Translations under genes and position numbers: made by a program
Source: Bacillus sp. B1-b2
GTDB lineage: Bacteria > Bacillota > Bacilli > Bacillales > Cytobacillaceae
Assembly: GCF_009183415.1 (NCBI RefSeq)
Contig: NZ_WEHU01000009.1
Location: forward strand, 62,001 to 126,000
Length of the DNA: 64,000 nt
Direction: 5' to 3'
Notes under the pieces: generated by a model
Database searches by the model: none
Told to the model about the DNA's origin: nothing
What the model saw: the letters and a program-made list of their open reading frames with translations, nothing else
In this document: piece by piece, positions 40,868-50,496 of the stretch
How positions within the stretch are numbered: position 1 is the first letter of the stretch
How the letters are laid out: each line of letters opens with the position of its first letter

Positions 40868-40960
40868 GGTCTGACCCATGCCACCACGTATAATAGTGGT
40901 TCTTTATACCACTACTATGTACAAGCAATTGTGGTAGTTGAGTCTGGCCTTTTATTATCT
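40868..40960 (+). ncRNA. Three-tier hairpin with alternative pairing, terminator-like
   Basis: Outer stem GGTCTGAC (40868-40875)/GTCTGGCC (40942-40949), middle CCACCAC (40881-40887)/GTGGTAG (40931-40937), inner TAGTGGT (40894-40900)/ACCACTA (40908-40914), then TTTTATTATCTTTT. The four CCAC/GTGG arms can also pair neighbour with neighbour, giving an exclusive alternative fold. It could end the small-ORF transcript or act as an attenuator upstream of rpoY-rnjA. Confidence 0.5.
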
Positions 40961-41079
40961 TTTGCTTTTTGCTAAACGATTTGCTCATTTTCTATATAAG
41001 GAATAAATACATATATCCCTAAATAGGGAAGCATTATCATTTCCTCGTTATGTTAATTAGATACTAAATTGGTGATGAA

Positions 41080-41112
41080 AAACATGAAAATCATGTTTAA
41101 TTTTTATATAAT
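41080..41112 (+). promoter_or_regulatory. rpoY upstream dyad and -10 box
   Basis: AAACATG (41080-41086) / CATGTTT (41092-41098) inverted repeat with a 5-bp spacer, followed by TATAAT about 8 bp on. Looks like a regulated SigA promoter for rpoY-rnjA, although no good -35 is visible. Confidence 0.4.
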
Positions 41113-41147
41113 AAAAGAAGATATTATTAATTAAGGAGCGATTTATA

Positions 41148-41360
41148 ATGATTTATAAAGTATACTATCAAGATTCAAGATTAGAGGTACCAGTTAGAGA
41201 GAAAACTAAATCTATCTATGTTAAAGGTATTTCTGAAAGAGACGTTAGAACAAAGTTGGCAGAAAAACCATATAATATTGAGTTTGTTACACTTGTAGAT
41301 GGTGCATTCTTAGAGTATGAAAATCAAGGTGAAGAATTTACAGTATTGGAGATTGAATAA
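41148..41360 (+). CDS. rpoY: RNA polymerase epsilon subunit
   Basis: 70 residues (YkzG, DUF1447). Small auxiliary subunit of Firmicute RNA polymerase. Family segments: [18 protein letters not shown] and [25 protein letters not shown] precedes the ATG. Its stop overlaps the rnjA start (TAATG), so translation is coupled. Confidence 0.95.
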   Translation: MIYKVYYQDSRLEVPVREKTKSIYVKGISERDVRTKLAEKPYNIEFVTLVDGAFLEYENQGEEFTVLEIE

Positions 41361-43027
41361 TGAAATTTGTAAAAAATGATCAAACGGCTGTATTTGCCCT
41401 AGGTGGATTGGGGGAAATCGGTAAAAATACGTATGGAGTTCAGTTCCAAGATGAAATTATATTAATAGATGCTGGAATTAAATTCCCAGAAGACGAGCTA
41501 TTAGGAATTGATTACGTTATACCAGATTATACCTTTCTTGAGAAAAATGTAGATAAGATAAAAGGATTATTTATTACACATGGTCATGAAGATCATATCG
41601 GTGGAATACCTTATCTTTTAAAACAGATTAATATTCCACTTTATGGAGGAAAATTAGCACTTGCGCTTGTTAGAAATAAATTGGAAGAACATGGATTATT
41701 AAGACAAACTACAATGCACGAAATCCAAGAGGATGACGTTATCAAATTCCGCAAAACTTCTGTTTCTTTCTTTAGAACAACTCATAGTATTCCTGATTCC
41801 TATGGAGTAGTTGTAAAAACTCCACCAGGTAATATTGTTCACACTGGAGACTTTAAGTTTGATTTCACTCCTGTTGGTGAACCTGCTAACTTAACGAAAA
41901 TGGCAGAAATAGGAAAAGAAGGCGTACTTTGCTTATTGTCTGATAGTACAAACAGTGAGGTTCCAACGTTTACAATGTCTGAAAAGATGGTTGGAAAAAG
42001 TATTTTTGATATTTTTAGAAAAGCAGATGGTCGACTAGTTTTCGCTACCTTTGCTTCTAACATTTACCGTCTACAGCAAGTAACGGATGCAGCTGTGGAA
42101 TTTGGTCGTAAGATTGCTGTTTTTGGACGAAGTATGGAAGCAGCGATTAATATTGGATTAGAGCTTGGATTTATTAAAGCTCCTAAAGAGACATTTGTTG
42201 AACCACAACAAATCAATCGATTGCCAGCTAATCAAGTAGTTATTTTATGTACAGGAAGTCAAGGAGAACCTATGGCGGCACTATCCAGAATTGCTAATGG
42301 TACTCATAGACAAATTCAAATAATTCCTGGAGATACTGTAGTATTCTCTTCTAGTCCTGTTCCAGGAAATACATTGAGTGTAAACAAGACCATTAATATG
42401 CTATTCCGTGCGGGTGCTGAAGTTATTCATGGTCCTCTAAATAATATCCATACTTCTGGTCATGGTGGACAACAGGAACAAAAACTAATGCTACGACTTA
42501 TGAAGCCTAAGTTCTTTATGCCAATTCATGGTGAATATCGTATGCAGAAAAACCATGTTCAAACTGGTGTTGATTGTGGTGTACCAGAAGAAAATTGTTT
42601 TATCATGGATAATGGAGAAGTGCTTGCATTATCTAGTGATTCTGCTCAAGTCGCAGGAAAAATCCCTTCAGGATCTGTTTATATTGACGGAAGTGGAATT
42701 GGAGACATCGGAAACATTGTTCTAAGAGATCGTCGAATTCTTTCTGAAGAAGGTTTAGTAGTGGTTGTAGTAAGTATCAATATGAAAGATTTTAAAATTT
42801 CAGCTGGACCAGACTTGATTTCTCGCGGATTTGTCTATATGCGTGAATCTGGAGACCTTATTAACGATGCTCAAACTTTAATTAGTAAGCATCTAACAAA
42901 GGTGATGGATCGCAAAACGACTCAATGGTCTGAGATCAAGAATGAAATCATTGATACTATCTCCCCATTTTTATATGAAAAGACAAAACGTAGACCTATG
43001 ATCCTTCCAATTATCATGGAAGTATAA
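41360..43027 (+). CDS. rnjA: Ribonuclease J1
   Basis: 555 residues. 5'-3' exoribonuclease and endonuclease of the metallo-beta-lactamase/beta-CASP family, central to mRNA decay. Metal motif HGHEDHIGG (His74, His76, Asp78, His79), HTGDFKFD and beta-CASP motifs [15 protein letters not shown] and [10 protein letters not shown]. Coupled to rpoY, as in B. subtilis. Confidence 0.97.
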   Translation: MKFVKNDQTAVFALGGLGEIGKNTYGVQFQDEIILIDAGIKFPEDELLGIDYVIPDYTFLEKNVDKIKGLFITHGHEDHIGGIPYLLKQINIPLYGGKLALALVRNKLEEHGLLRQTTMHEIQEDDVIKFRKTSVSFFRTTHSIPDSYGVVVKTPPGNIVHTGDFKFDFTPVGEPANLTKMAEIGKEGVLCLLSDSTNSEVPTFTMSEKMVGKSIFDIFRKADGRLVFATFASNIYRLQQVTDAAVEFGRKIAVFGRSMEAAINIGLELGFIKAPKETFVEPQQINRLPANQVVILCTGSQGEPMAALSRIANGTHRQIQIIPGDTVVFSSSPVPGNTLSVNKTINMLFRAGAEVIHGPLNNIHTSGHGGQQEQKLMLRLMKPKFFMPIHGEYRMQKNHVQTGVDCGVPEENCFIMDNGEVLALSSDSAQVAGKIPSGSVYIDGSGIGDIGNIVLRDRRILSEEGLVVVVVSINMKDFKISAGPDLISRGFVYMRESGDLINDAQTLISKHLTKVMDRKTTQWSEIKNEIIDTISPFLYEKTKRRPMILPIIMEV

Positions 43028-43032
43028 ACATC

Positions 43033-43064
43033 AAAAGGATGTCTCTAATGAGACATCCTTTTTA
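43033..43064. terminator. Bidirectional terminator rnjA/ktrC
   Basis: AAAAGGATGTCTC / GAGACATCCTTTT between convergent genes. Confidence 0.9.
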
Positions 43065-43091
43065 TATAGATTCATATCCAACAGCCAATCT

Positions 43092-43751
43092 TTAAGACAT
43101 AACCTTCTTCTCAAATCGAGTTATATCAGAATCTGCTCCAATAACAATTAAAATATCATTTTCTTTAATAAGCTCTGTAGCCTGTGGAGAAACCATAATT
43201 TCTTGTTCTCTTTTTATTGCAACAATAGTAATACCATAACGAGCACGAATGTCTAAATCTAATATCGAGCGTCCATCAAGCTTATGACTTGCTTTAATTT
43301 CGACAATACTATGTTCATCCGATAACTCCAAATAGTCTAATACATTGTTAGAAACAATGTTATGAGCAATACGTTTGCCCATATCTCTTTCAGGATGAAC
43401 AATTGCATCTGCTCCTATTTTTTTCAAGACTTTTTCGTGGTAATCATTTTGTGCCTTTACTGTTATATGACTTACACCTAGCTCTTTTAGCATAAGGGTT
43501 GTTAAGATACTAGCTTGAATATCTTCTCCAATTGCAACAATTACATGATCGAAGTTACGGATACCAAGACTTTTCAATACAGACTCATCAACAGAATTAC
43601 CTACTACTGCATGTGAAACCAAATTAGCGTATTCATTTACTTTTTCTTCACTTTTATCTATTGCCATAACTTCCATGCCAAGTTCTGTTAGTTCTTTGCA
43701 GATACTCCCACCAAATCTACCTAAACCTATAATTGCAAATGCTTTACTCAA
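43092..43751 (-). CDS. ktrC: KtrC, cytosolic gating subunit of potassium channel
   Basis: 219 residues. RCK_N domain with NAD(H)/ATP site AIIGLGRFGGSICKEL, then RCK_C domain (IVEIKASHKLDGRSILDLDI in part), which binds c-di-AMP in the B. subtilis protein. Works with KtrD, not in this window. I place the start at the TTG at 43751 with TTGGAGG 8 bp upstream. Divergent from the mscS gene. Confidence 0.93.
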   Translation of the reverse strand: MSKAFAIIGLGRFGGSICKELTELGMEVMAIDKSEEKVNEYANLVSHAVVGNSVDESVLKSLGIRNFDHVIVAIGEDIQASILTTLMLKELGVSHITVKAQNDYHEKVLKKIGADAIVHPERDMGKRIAHNIVSNNVLDYLELSDEHSIVEIKASHKLDGRSILDLDIRARYGITIVAIKREQEIMVSPQATELIKENDILIVIGADSDITRFEKKVMS

Positions 43752-43981
43752 CTTTAAATCCTCCAAACATAGTAGATCAAACAAATTTCCTTACCTAACT
43801 TAAGTTAACCTACCTACTTGACTTCTTGATTTAGTAACTAATGTTACATTACTCATTAATACTAACATATTAATAATGATTGTACTATATCTCTCTATGT
43901 GTACATTTTTTTAAGCTTCTTTGTTTAATTCACAGCAATTTAGGGAATAACTCAATGAAAATTATCATAAAGGAGACCATT

Positions 43982-44836
43982 ATGACAACATGGAATTATT
44001 TGAAAGATTACTTAACAAATATCGATTGGGTTACATTGCTACTTTCAATTGGCTTAGTAGCACTTAGAATTCTAATTGTTCTAATCATCTACATAGTTAT
44101 TAAAAAGATTTCTAAAGCTTTTGTTAGTAGATTATTTGAGACTTATACCCAAAAAAACGCTATCTCAAAAGGAAGAGCATTTACTCTTGAGAGTTTAACA
44201 AATAACTTAATTTCCTATCTGTTGTTTTTTATTCTAATCATTACTATTCTTCAATTATTTGGCATAAATGCAACTGCTATATTAGCTGGAGCTGGAATCA
44301 TTGGCTTAGCTGTAGGTTTTGGCGCACAAGGGTTAGTTAGTGATATTGTAACAGGCTTTTTCTTACTATTAGAAAGACAGTTAGATGTAGGAGATTTAGT
44401 GACCATTGCTGCTTTTTCAGGTACAGTGGAGCAAGTGGGTCTACGAACAACTCAGGTACGATCAGCAGATGGTACCCTTCATTTTATTCCTAATCGCGAA
44501 ATAACATTATTAAGCAATCATTCTAGAGGAGATATGCAAGCATTAGTAGATATTGTGGTGTCTAATAACAATGATATCCCTAAGACAATTGAAATTCTAC
44601 AAAAAGCATGTGATTCTATCGCGATGGATAATCCTGCTATAACGGATGGTCCAAATGTGATAGGAATACAAAATTTAGGAGTAGCAAGTACTACTATTCG
44701 TATTCTTGCTAAAACAGTTAATGGAGAACAATGGGGAATTGAACGTTTAATTAAAGAAAAAGCAGGTATTTCTCTCGAGGAAAACGGAATTAAAAAACCG
44801 GAAACTCCCTTTATTATTGGAAACGATAAAGGCTAA
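43982..44836 (+). CDS. ykuT: Small-conductance mechanosensitive channel, MscS family (YkuT-like)
   Basis: 284 residues from the ATG at 43982 (AAAGGAG upstream). Three membrane helices; the pore helix region ILAGAGIIGLAVGFGAQGLV with Gly/Ala packing and the following DIVTGFFLLLERQLDVGDLV (in part) are MscS signatures. The C-terminal beta domain contains FIPNREITLLSNHSR. Releases solutes on hypo-osmotic shock. Convergent with dapL. Confidence 0.92.
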   Translation: MTTWNYLKDYLTNIDWVTLLLSIGLVALRILIVLIIYIVIKKISKAFVSRLFETYTQKNAISKGRAFTLESLTNNLISYLLFFILIITILQLFGINATAILAGAGIIGLAVGFGAQGLVSDIVTGFFLLLERQLDVGDLVTIAAFSGTVEQVGLRTTQVRSADGTLHFIPNREITLLSNHSRGDMQALVDIVVSNNNDIPKTIEILQKACDSIAMDNPAITDGPNVIGIQNLGVASTTIRILAKTVNGEQWGIERLIKEKAGISLEENGIKKPETPFIIGNDKG

Positions 44837-44933
44837 ATTGACATAGAAAATTTCAATGCCTAATAAGCAGAATCAGTAATCAAAAATTTATTTTCCTTGC
44901 ATTTGCTAGAACAAATGCACTACAGCTAAAGAA

Positions 44934-44988
44934 AAACCTAAACAATAATACAAATTTCAAATGAATTTCGTATTAGTTTAGGTTTTTT
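44934..44988. terminator. Bidirectional terminator mscS/dapL
   Basis: Long imperfect stem AAACCTAAAC ... GTTTAGGTTT with inner GAAATT pairing. Confidence 0.75.
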
Positions 44989-45024
44989 CAAATTCCCACT
45001 TTAAGAATAATCTATTTACTCATT

Positions 45025-46161
45025 TCAGCTTCCCTTCTCATTACCTTTCCTTTTTAAATAAGAGGAGAGTAATTGCACAGCAACTTCCAATGCATCTTCT
45101 TTTGGATTTAGTTTACTATGATGTAGCCCGTAAGGTGAATCCACGCCTAACCAAAACATAAAACCAGGAATTTCTTTCAGCATATAACCAAAATCTTCTC
45201 CAGTCATTGCTTCTTGACATTCAATTACTTCTACATTTGATTCTGTACGGGTAAATTCCATAAATTCTTCCGTAAGTTTTTCATTATTAAATACTTGATA
45301 ATATCCACTACCAAAATCAATCTTAGCCGAACAATCAAAGGCAATTTCAGTCCCCTTAACAAGGGATTGTACACGATTTTTCACCTTATCCATAGCCTTG
45401 CTAGATAAAGTACGCATAGTACCTTCTAATCTAGCATTTTCTGCAATTACATTTTGAACAGTCCCTCCTGTAATTTTACCTATAGTAACAACAGCACTTT
45501 CTAAAGGATTAATATTTCTAGAGACGATTGACTGTAATTGAGAAACTAACGAACAAGCAGCAACAACCATGTCATTTGTCTGATGAGGATAGGCAGCATG
45601 TCCTCCCTTACCTTTTAAATCAATAAAAAGCTCTGATGTATTAGCGAATAACAAACCCGGTTTTAGAGCAATTGTGCCAACTGGATATTCTGGAGCAATG
45701 TGTAGCGCGATGATCATATCAGGTTTCCATTCCTTAAATTCATCGCTTTTTAACATCGGTTCTGCGCCACCTGGTCCTTCTTCTGCAGGTTGAAAAATAA
45801 ATACAACATCATCATCCACTGGATTTTCAATAAGATGTTGAAGAACCCCTATTGCAATTGTCATGTGAAAATCATGCCCACATGCATGCATTTCATTAGC
45901 ATGCATAGAGGAGAAAGAAAGATTGGTTTCTTCTATAATAGGAAGGCCATCTATATCTGCTCTGTAACCAATAATCTTAGTAGGGTTACTTCCCTTAACC
46001 TTTACAAGAATACCTGTTTTCCAAGTTTTGATTTCGACTCTATCATTTCTTATAGACTGAATGATTTCTAAAAGTAATTTTTGAGTTTTAAATTCTACAA
46101 AACCAATTTCAGGTATTCTATGTAATGCTCTTCGAATTTCTACTAAACTCATTTGCTTCAT
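45025..46161 (-). CDS. dapL: N-acetyl-L,L-diaminopimelate deacetylase (YkuR)
   Basis: 378-residue M20 amidohydrolase. Last dedicated step of the acetylated diaminopimelate branch. Metal ligands appear in [37 protein letters not shown] and near [16 protein letters not shown] (cited in part). AAAGGGGGAT precedes the ATG. Follows dapH by 115 bp in the same orientation. Confidence 0.93.
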   Translation of the reverse strand: MKQMSLVEIRRALHRIPEIGFVEFKTQKLLLEIIQSIRNDRVEIKTWKTGILVKVKGSNPTKIIGYRADIDGLPIIEETNLSFSSMHANEMHACGHDFHMTIAIGVLQHLIENPVDDDVVFIFQPAEEGPGGAEPMLKSDEFKEWKPDMIIALHIAPEYPVGTIALKPGLLFANTSELFIDLKGKGGHAAYPHQTNDMVVAACSLVSQLQSIVSRNINPLESAVVTIGKITGGTVQNVIAENARLEGTMRTLSSKAMDKVKNRVQSLVKGTEIAFDCSAKIDFGSGYYQVFNNEKLTEEFMEFTRTESNVEVIECQEAMTGEDFGYMLKEIPGFMFWLGVDSPYGLHHSKLNPKEDALEVAVQLLSSYLKRKGNEKGS

Positions 46162-46239
46162 ATTATATCCCCCTTTATCTCCTGCTGTACTCTACTTATT
46201 CGGTCTTTTCTCAGTTTTTTTAGTCCTTAATGATACAAG

Positions 46240-46266
46240 AAATGCGTGGAAGAATTCCACGCATTT
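46240..46266 (-). terminator. Hairpin between dapH and dapL
   Basis: AAATGCGTGGAA / TTCCACGCATTT, 11 bp past the dapH stop; weak T-run, perhaps partial termination. Confidence 0.6.
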
Positions 46267-46276
46267 CAAACCTAAC

Positions 46277-46987
46277 TTATAATTGACGAAGTTCTTGCAT
46301 TATTTCTGTTTTCGCTCTTGTTTTATCATCAATTTCTTTAATTACTCTTGCTGGTGCACCTGCAACTAGCGTGTTAGCTGGAACATCTTCAAGAACAATA
46401 GCTCCTGCAGCAACAACAGAACCTTTTCCTACTGTTACACCTTCCACAACTACCGCATTAGCCCCAATTAATACATCGTCCTCTATAACAACAGGTTTTG
46501 CAGATGGTGGCTCAATAACCCCTGCTAAAACAGCTCCTGCACCAATGTGACAGTTTTTACCTACAGTAGCTCGTCCACCCATAATAACACCCATGTCAAT
46601 CATGGTTCCTTCTCCAATAACTGCCCCGATATTAATAACTGCTCCCATCATAATAACAGCATTATCACCGATTTCTACTTGGTCACGGATAACTGCACCT
46701 GGTTCAATACGTGCTTTAATATTTTTCATATCCAATAAAGGAATGGCAGAATTTCTACGATCATTCTCTAATACGTAATCGCTGATTTTATCTTTGTTTG
46801 AAGCTAAAACTTCTTTAATTTCATCCCATTCTCCAAATACTACACCAGAATTTCCGCTTAAGAATGTTTGAATATTATCGCCAAATGTCACTGATTCTAA
46901 ATCACCTTTTACATAAACCTTTACAGGTGTTGACTTCGTACTATTTTGAATAAATGAAATAATTTCATTTGCATCCATCATTTTCAT
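46277..46987 (-). CDS. dapH: Tetrahydrodipicolinate N-acetyltransferase (YkuQ)
   Basis: 236 residues from the ATG at 46987 ([15 protein letters not shown]), the family start, with GGAGGT 7 bp upstream. Left-handed beta-helix acyltransferase of hexapeptide repeats ([20 protein letters not shown] onward). Commits tetrahydrodipicolinate to the acetylated DAP/lysine branch. Confidence 0.96.
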   Translation of the reverse strand: MKMMDANEIISFIQNSTKSTPVKVYVKGDLESVTFGDNIQTFLSGNSGVVFGEWDEIKEVLASNKDKISDYVLENDRRNSAIPLLDMKNIKARIEPGAVIRDQVEIGDNAVIMMGAVINIGAVIGEGTMIDMGVIMGGRATVGKNCHIGAGAVLAGVIEPPSAKPVVIEDDVLIGANAVVVEGVTVGKGSVVAAGAIVLEDVPANTLVAGAPARVIKEIDDKTRAKTEIMQELRQL

Positions 46988-47041
46988 TTGCTTTACCTCC
47001 AATATGTATATATAACACTAAATTTTACTTTACCAAACAAA

Positions 47042-47080
47042 AGTAGTGAAAACAAGTCATAAATTCTCGTTTTCGCTACT
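47042..47080 (-). terminator. Terminator of ccpC
   Basis: Minus strand AGTAGCGAAAACGAG / CTTGTTTTCACTACT, then TTTTG. Confidence 0.75.
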
Positions 47081-47978
47081 CTAACCTAAAACTACTTATT
47101 TTTTGTTCTTCTAAATATTCATTAACAATCTGTAAAAATGCTTGAACTTGTTTAAGATGAAAAGACGCTTCATAACCAATTAACCAAGTTGCACGTTTAA
47201 TTGGTTCATTATGATCATTATATAAAGGAATCTTCGATAAAGTGCCTTCTGCTTTTTGAAGAGCAATTGATGGCAAAATACTATAACCGATTCCATTAAA
47301 AGAAAGCTGTTTACATGTTTCTATTTGATCTACAATTATTGTATTTTTAGGAGGTATTTGAAAGTTTCTATGCCACCATACTTGAATTTCTTCATAATAG
47401 TTAGAGTCACTTTTAAACTGGATAAAAGGTCGATTAGTGTGATGCAAATCATCTAAGTTCTCAATTTCTTTATCTACTAAATATAAAGGATCATCAAATA
47501 AATGTCTTTTTACTCCTTTCCAATCCGAAGCACCTCTAACTATACCAATGTGCATACTCTCTTCCGTAACCGATTTTATCATCTCACTACTCCACCCAGT
47601 TACAAGAGATATTTTAGCTTGAGGGTAACGCTCCACAAAACGTTTTAAAACAGCTGGCAACCAATTCTGACCAACTATGCTTGCGACAGCAAGTTTTAAT
47701 GTACCATATACTTCCTCTTTTAGTCCGTGAATAGACTCACGAACTTCTTCCTCTTTTTCAAGTGTATTCTTTGCAAACTCTATTACCAATTCGCCAGCAG
47801 GTGTTAAGGTTAGCCCTCTTTGAGAACGAATAAATAAAGAAGTTCCCCACTCCTTTTCAATCGTCTGTAACCGCTGTGATAATGCTGGTTGAGTAACAAA
47901 CAATCTCTCTGCAGCTTTACGCATATTCATTTCTTGTGCTAACACTGTTAATAATTGTAATTCAGAAATTGTAGACAT
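47076..47978 (-). CDS. ccpC: LysR-family regulator CcpC
   Basis: 300 residues. The winged-helix N-terminus (MNMRKAAERLFVTQPALSQR) is almost the same as B. subtilis CcpC, the citrate-responsive repressor of citZ and citB. The C-terminal effector domain is of periplasmic-binding type. Gene position (after dapH, before ykuL) also matches, although ykuN-ykuP of B. subtilis are absent. Confidence 0.92.
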   Translation of the reverse strand: MSTISELQLLTVLAQEMNMRKAAERLFVTQPALSQRLQTIEKEWGTSLFIRSQRGLTLTPAGELVIEFAKNTLEKEEEVRESIHGLKEEVYGTLKLAVASIVGQNWLPAVLKRFVERYPQAKISLVTGWSSEMIKSVTEESMHIGIVRGASDWKGVKRHLFDDPLYLVDKEIENLDDLHHTNRPFIQFKSDSNYYEEIQVWWHRNFQIPPKNTIIVDQIETCKQLSFNGIGYSILPSIALQKAEGTLSKIPLYNDHNEPIKRATWLIGYEASFHLKQVQAFLQIVNEYLEEQKISSFRLE

Positions 47979-48058
47979 AATTATGGTTCCTCATTGTTAT
48001 TCATAGCATACTTGATAATAAGGGGTTTTAAAGGAGGAGGAGTTAGCAGTTATATAGA

Positions 48059-48508
48059 TTATTTCTCTTGGAAATTTTGATGTAAATAACCATTTAATCT
48101 TTTTAAAATAGCTCTTCTAGTTAAGATTCCGTCAAAGTATCCTTCTTCGTCTTCCACACAAATAAAAGGATGATCAACTAAATGTTTAATTATCTCTAAG
48201 AAAGGTGTATTTAAATGTACTATTGGATTATCTGTTAACATGACACTCTCTACTTTAAACTCTTCTAATTTTTCAAATTCAATTCGTTCTAATCCTAATA
48301 TACTTTCCATAATGATGGGTACACTAATAAGCCCATGAAGCTTATATTGTGCATCTAAAACAGGAATAGCAGAATAACCACTTTTTGTTAAAACGAGTAG
48401 GGCATGTTCTAAACTATTACCTATTTGAACATGTGCAACTCTTTCAGAAGGAATTAATAAATCTTTCCATAAGACATCTAAAAACTCTCCGCTGTGAATA
48501 CTCGCCAT
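48059..48508 (-). CDS. darB: CBS-domain c-di-AMP receptor DarB/CbpB (YkuL)
   Basis: 149 residues, two CBS motifs (AHVQIGNSLEHALLVLTKSG and NPIVHLNTPFLEIIKHLVDH). In B. subtilis DarB without c-di-AMP stimulates the (p)ppGpp synthetase Rel and pyruvate carboxylase. GGGAG precedes the ATG. The pycA gene for the second partner is not at its usual place near ftsW in this window. Confidence 0.88.
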   Translation of the reverse strand: MASIHSGEFLDVLWKDLLIPSERVAHVQIGNSLEHALLVLTKSGYSAIPVLDAQYKLHGLISVPIIMESILGLERIEFEKLEEFKVESVMLTDNPIVHLNTPFLEIIKHLVDHPFICVEDEEGYFDGILTRRAILKRLNGYLHQNFQEK

Positions 48509-48574
48509 AGCCGAAAACTCCCTAATATTATTTTATCAACCTTATTTTAACATAGTTCTCGGCATTATGCTTCT

Positions 48575-48718
48575 TTAACCCTTACTTGTTTTAATGTTCT
48601 TAATTACTAACTGACATTCCTTACATTGAAAAATAACATTCTGATTAGATTGAGCAGTTAACACATTTTCTAAGTCCTCTTTATGAAAACATTCTGGACA
48701 TATGACAGTTGGCATCAT
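48575..48718 (-). CDS. 47-residue zinc-ribbon protein, hypothetical
   Basis: ATG at 48718 with GGAGGTGAATAACC immediately upstream. Sequence MMPTVICPECFHKEDLEN ... FQCKECQLVIKNIKTSKG contains CPEC (7-10) and CKEC (32-35), a likely single zinc site. It lies between ykuJ and darB, where B. subtilis has ykuK and abbA. Strong SD and paired Cys knuckles argue that it is real. Function unknown. Confidence 0.72.
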   Translation of the reverse strand: MMPTVICPECFHKEDLENVLTAQSNQNVIFQCKECQLVIKNIKTSKG

Positions 48719-48867
48719 GGTTATTCACCTCCATAGTAGTATAGTATTTTCTTCTTTCTCGCTATCATACAAAAAAAGTTGCTTTCTAAAAAGAGAACTA
48801 AACATTAAATAGGAAAATATCCTATGTCTAATCTTCTTTCTTTGAAAACAACTTTTCTATGTGTAGC

Positions 48868-49104
48868 TTATTGAATTAAGTCAAAAATTTCAATTGTAAT
48901 CATATCAACATTGTCAAATTGATATCTTTTTGGTTTTTCTTTATCATTATATACTTCTAATTCAAATGTTTCTGTTTTTGGATGAAATGTTACTTGACAT
49001 TTTCTTTCTCCATTTACCTCAAAGAAACGCTGACTAGGTTCTCCCCCCGTAGCCTGCTCTTGTAAATTTTTTAATCTTGTTAATATGCCTTGTAATTGTG
49101 ACAT
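48868..49104 (-). CDS. ykuJ: YkuJ family protein
   Basis: 78 residues from the ATG at 49104 (AAAGGAG upstream; MSQLQGILTRLKNLQEQA). Alpha-beta fold known from structural genomics, function unknown. Signatures RFFEVNGERKCQVTFHPK and YQFDNVDMITIEIFDLI. Confidence 0.92.
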   Translation of the reverse strand: MSQLQGILTRLKNLQEQATGGEPSQRFFEVNGERKCQVTFHPKTETFELEVYNDKEKPKRYQFDNVDMITIEIFDLIQ

Positions 49105-49390
49105 GCTCTCTCTCCTTTCAAACAAACCTAGTATTACATAGGTTTCACTATTAGCATGTTTCTATACACTTTACTAACTAATTTTCCAATCAATTCTTAT
49201 TTTGTGTAAATGCCAATAATAACAGAATAAAAGATTGTAGAGAGTTTGTCCAAATAAAACTTTAAAAAAACACATCTTTTTTTAATAAAAACGATAAATC
49301 AAAGAAAGATATCACCTTGCACATACAAAAGAATTGCTAACTAATAGCATTCTAGGTATGATAGATGAAGAAAGAAAGGGAGGTATTGTC

Positions 49391-49630
49391 ATGCATAAAA
49401 TTATTCTTTATACACAGCCAGATTGCCCTCCTTGTGAATACTCTAAATTATTTTTACAAGAACATGGCTTTGATTTTGAAATAAAAGATATACAAAAAGA
49501 CCCTATTGCGAAAAAGGAATTAATAAAGAAATATCAGTCTTTTTCGACACCGACATTCATTATTGATGACTCTGTTATTTATGGATTTGATCTGGAGAAA
49601 ATAACTACAGCTCTAAATATTGAAGTATAG
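49391..49630 (+). CDS. Glutaredoxin-like thioredoxin-fold protein
   Basis: 79 residues from the ATG at 49391 with AGGGAGG upstream. Redox motif CPPC at residues 11-14 (YTQPDCPPCEYSKLFL), cis-Pro in STPTFII. NrdH/glutaredoxin fold; in a bacillithiol-making host (bshC is present) it may act as a bacilliredoxin-like or NrdH-like reductant, which is inference. Convergent with the next gene, 2 bp apart. Confidence 0.85.
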   Translation: MHKIILYTQPDCPPCEYSKLFLQEHGFDFEIKDIQKDPIAKKELIKKYQSFSTPTFIIDDSVIYGFDLEKITTALNIEV

Positions 49631-49632
49631 GG

Positions 49633-50295
49633 TTAAAAAGCATAAACCGAAATGGATTGACTACTAGCGCTATTTGCATATCTTGTTTTGTCTATATTCG
49701 GTTTTTTCATTTTACTAGCATAATTTTTACCGCTTGTTTTCTGACCAAACCAAATGTCATACGGCATATAGATAAGCCTATTTAGACGTTTTTCTCTTGT
49801 TTTTTTCATTGCCTTAACTTCTCTATCATTAAGCTCATTCGTTACAAGCCAATGGCCATTTATGTTACTAAGAAGCAACCCCTCATAAGAGCCTTTATAT
49901 TCAACACCATCATAATGGATAGAATCATGAAAATCATAAACCAATATCTTATCTTCACCTATTTCTACCTTCGTACTGTTAGAATACTGAAAATACGGTA
50001 TATAGTTGGTAGAATAAATACTTCTATATGTACGATATTCTCCGTTTGTTCCTTCTAAATTATCCTCTAAGAATGCTAGTATATATTCTCTATTGAAAAA
50101 AGGCGATAATGATTGTTCCATTTCTTCTAATGTCCTTGCCTGTTTATTTAATGATACTTGGGCATTAAAGGCTTTTCCTAAAAATGTAATTACCTCCTCT
50201 TTACTAGTTAAAGAAGATTCAGCCTTCACGTCGGGAGTATAACAAACAAATAATAGCACAATACCTACTAGAAAGATGGAATATGTATATTTCAA
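49633..50295 (-). CDS. Secreted protein, DUF3993-like
   Basis: 220 residues with a signal peptide (MKYTYSIFLVGIVLLFVCYT ... VKAESS). The body has a helical part followed by beta strands (KILVYDFHDSIHYDG, YEGLLLSNINGHWLVTNE). I think it belongs to DUF3993, a Bacillus-specific exported family; function unknown. Downstream of ykuI in the same direction, 200 bp apart. Confidence 0.65.
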   Translation of the reverse strand: MKYTYSIFLVGIVLLFVCYTPDVKAESSLTSKEEVITFLGKAFNAQVSLNKQARTLEEMEQSLSPFFNREYILAFLEDNLEGTNGEYRTYRSIYSTNYIPYFQYSNSTKVEIGEDKILVYDFHDSIHYDGVEYKGSYEGLLLSNINGHWLVTNELNDREVKAMKKTREKRLNRLIYMPYDIWFGQKTSGKNYASKMKKPNIDKTRYANSASSQSISVYAF

Positions 50296-50460
50296 GAAAA
50301 ATCATCCTTTCTATTTGTTAGGTTGTTTTTCACATGTCTAATTGTTATAAGTATATGTTCATTTCAAAACTTACATAGTACGGTAAGTAGCATGTTCAGA
50401 TTTAATCTTTCACTCATAAAAAGCGATATATTTTCTTTATTCCCTTTTAAAACAGTAAAA

Positions 50461-50496
50461 AACCAGAATAAAAGGAAAATTCCCTTTATCCTGGTT
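50461..50496 (-). terminator. Terminator of ykuI
   Basis: Minus strand AACCAGGATAAAGGGAA / TTCCTTTTATTCTGGTT, then TTTTTT; overlaps the stop codon. Confidence 0.85.
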
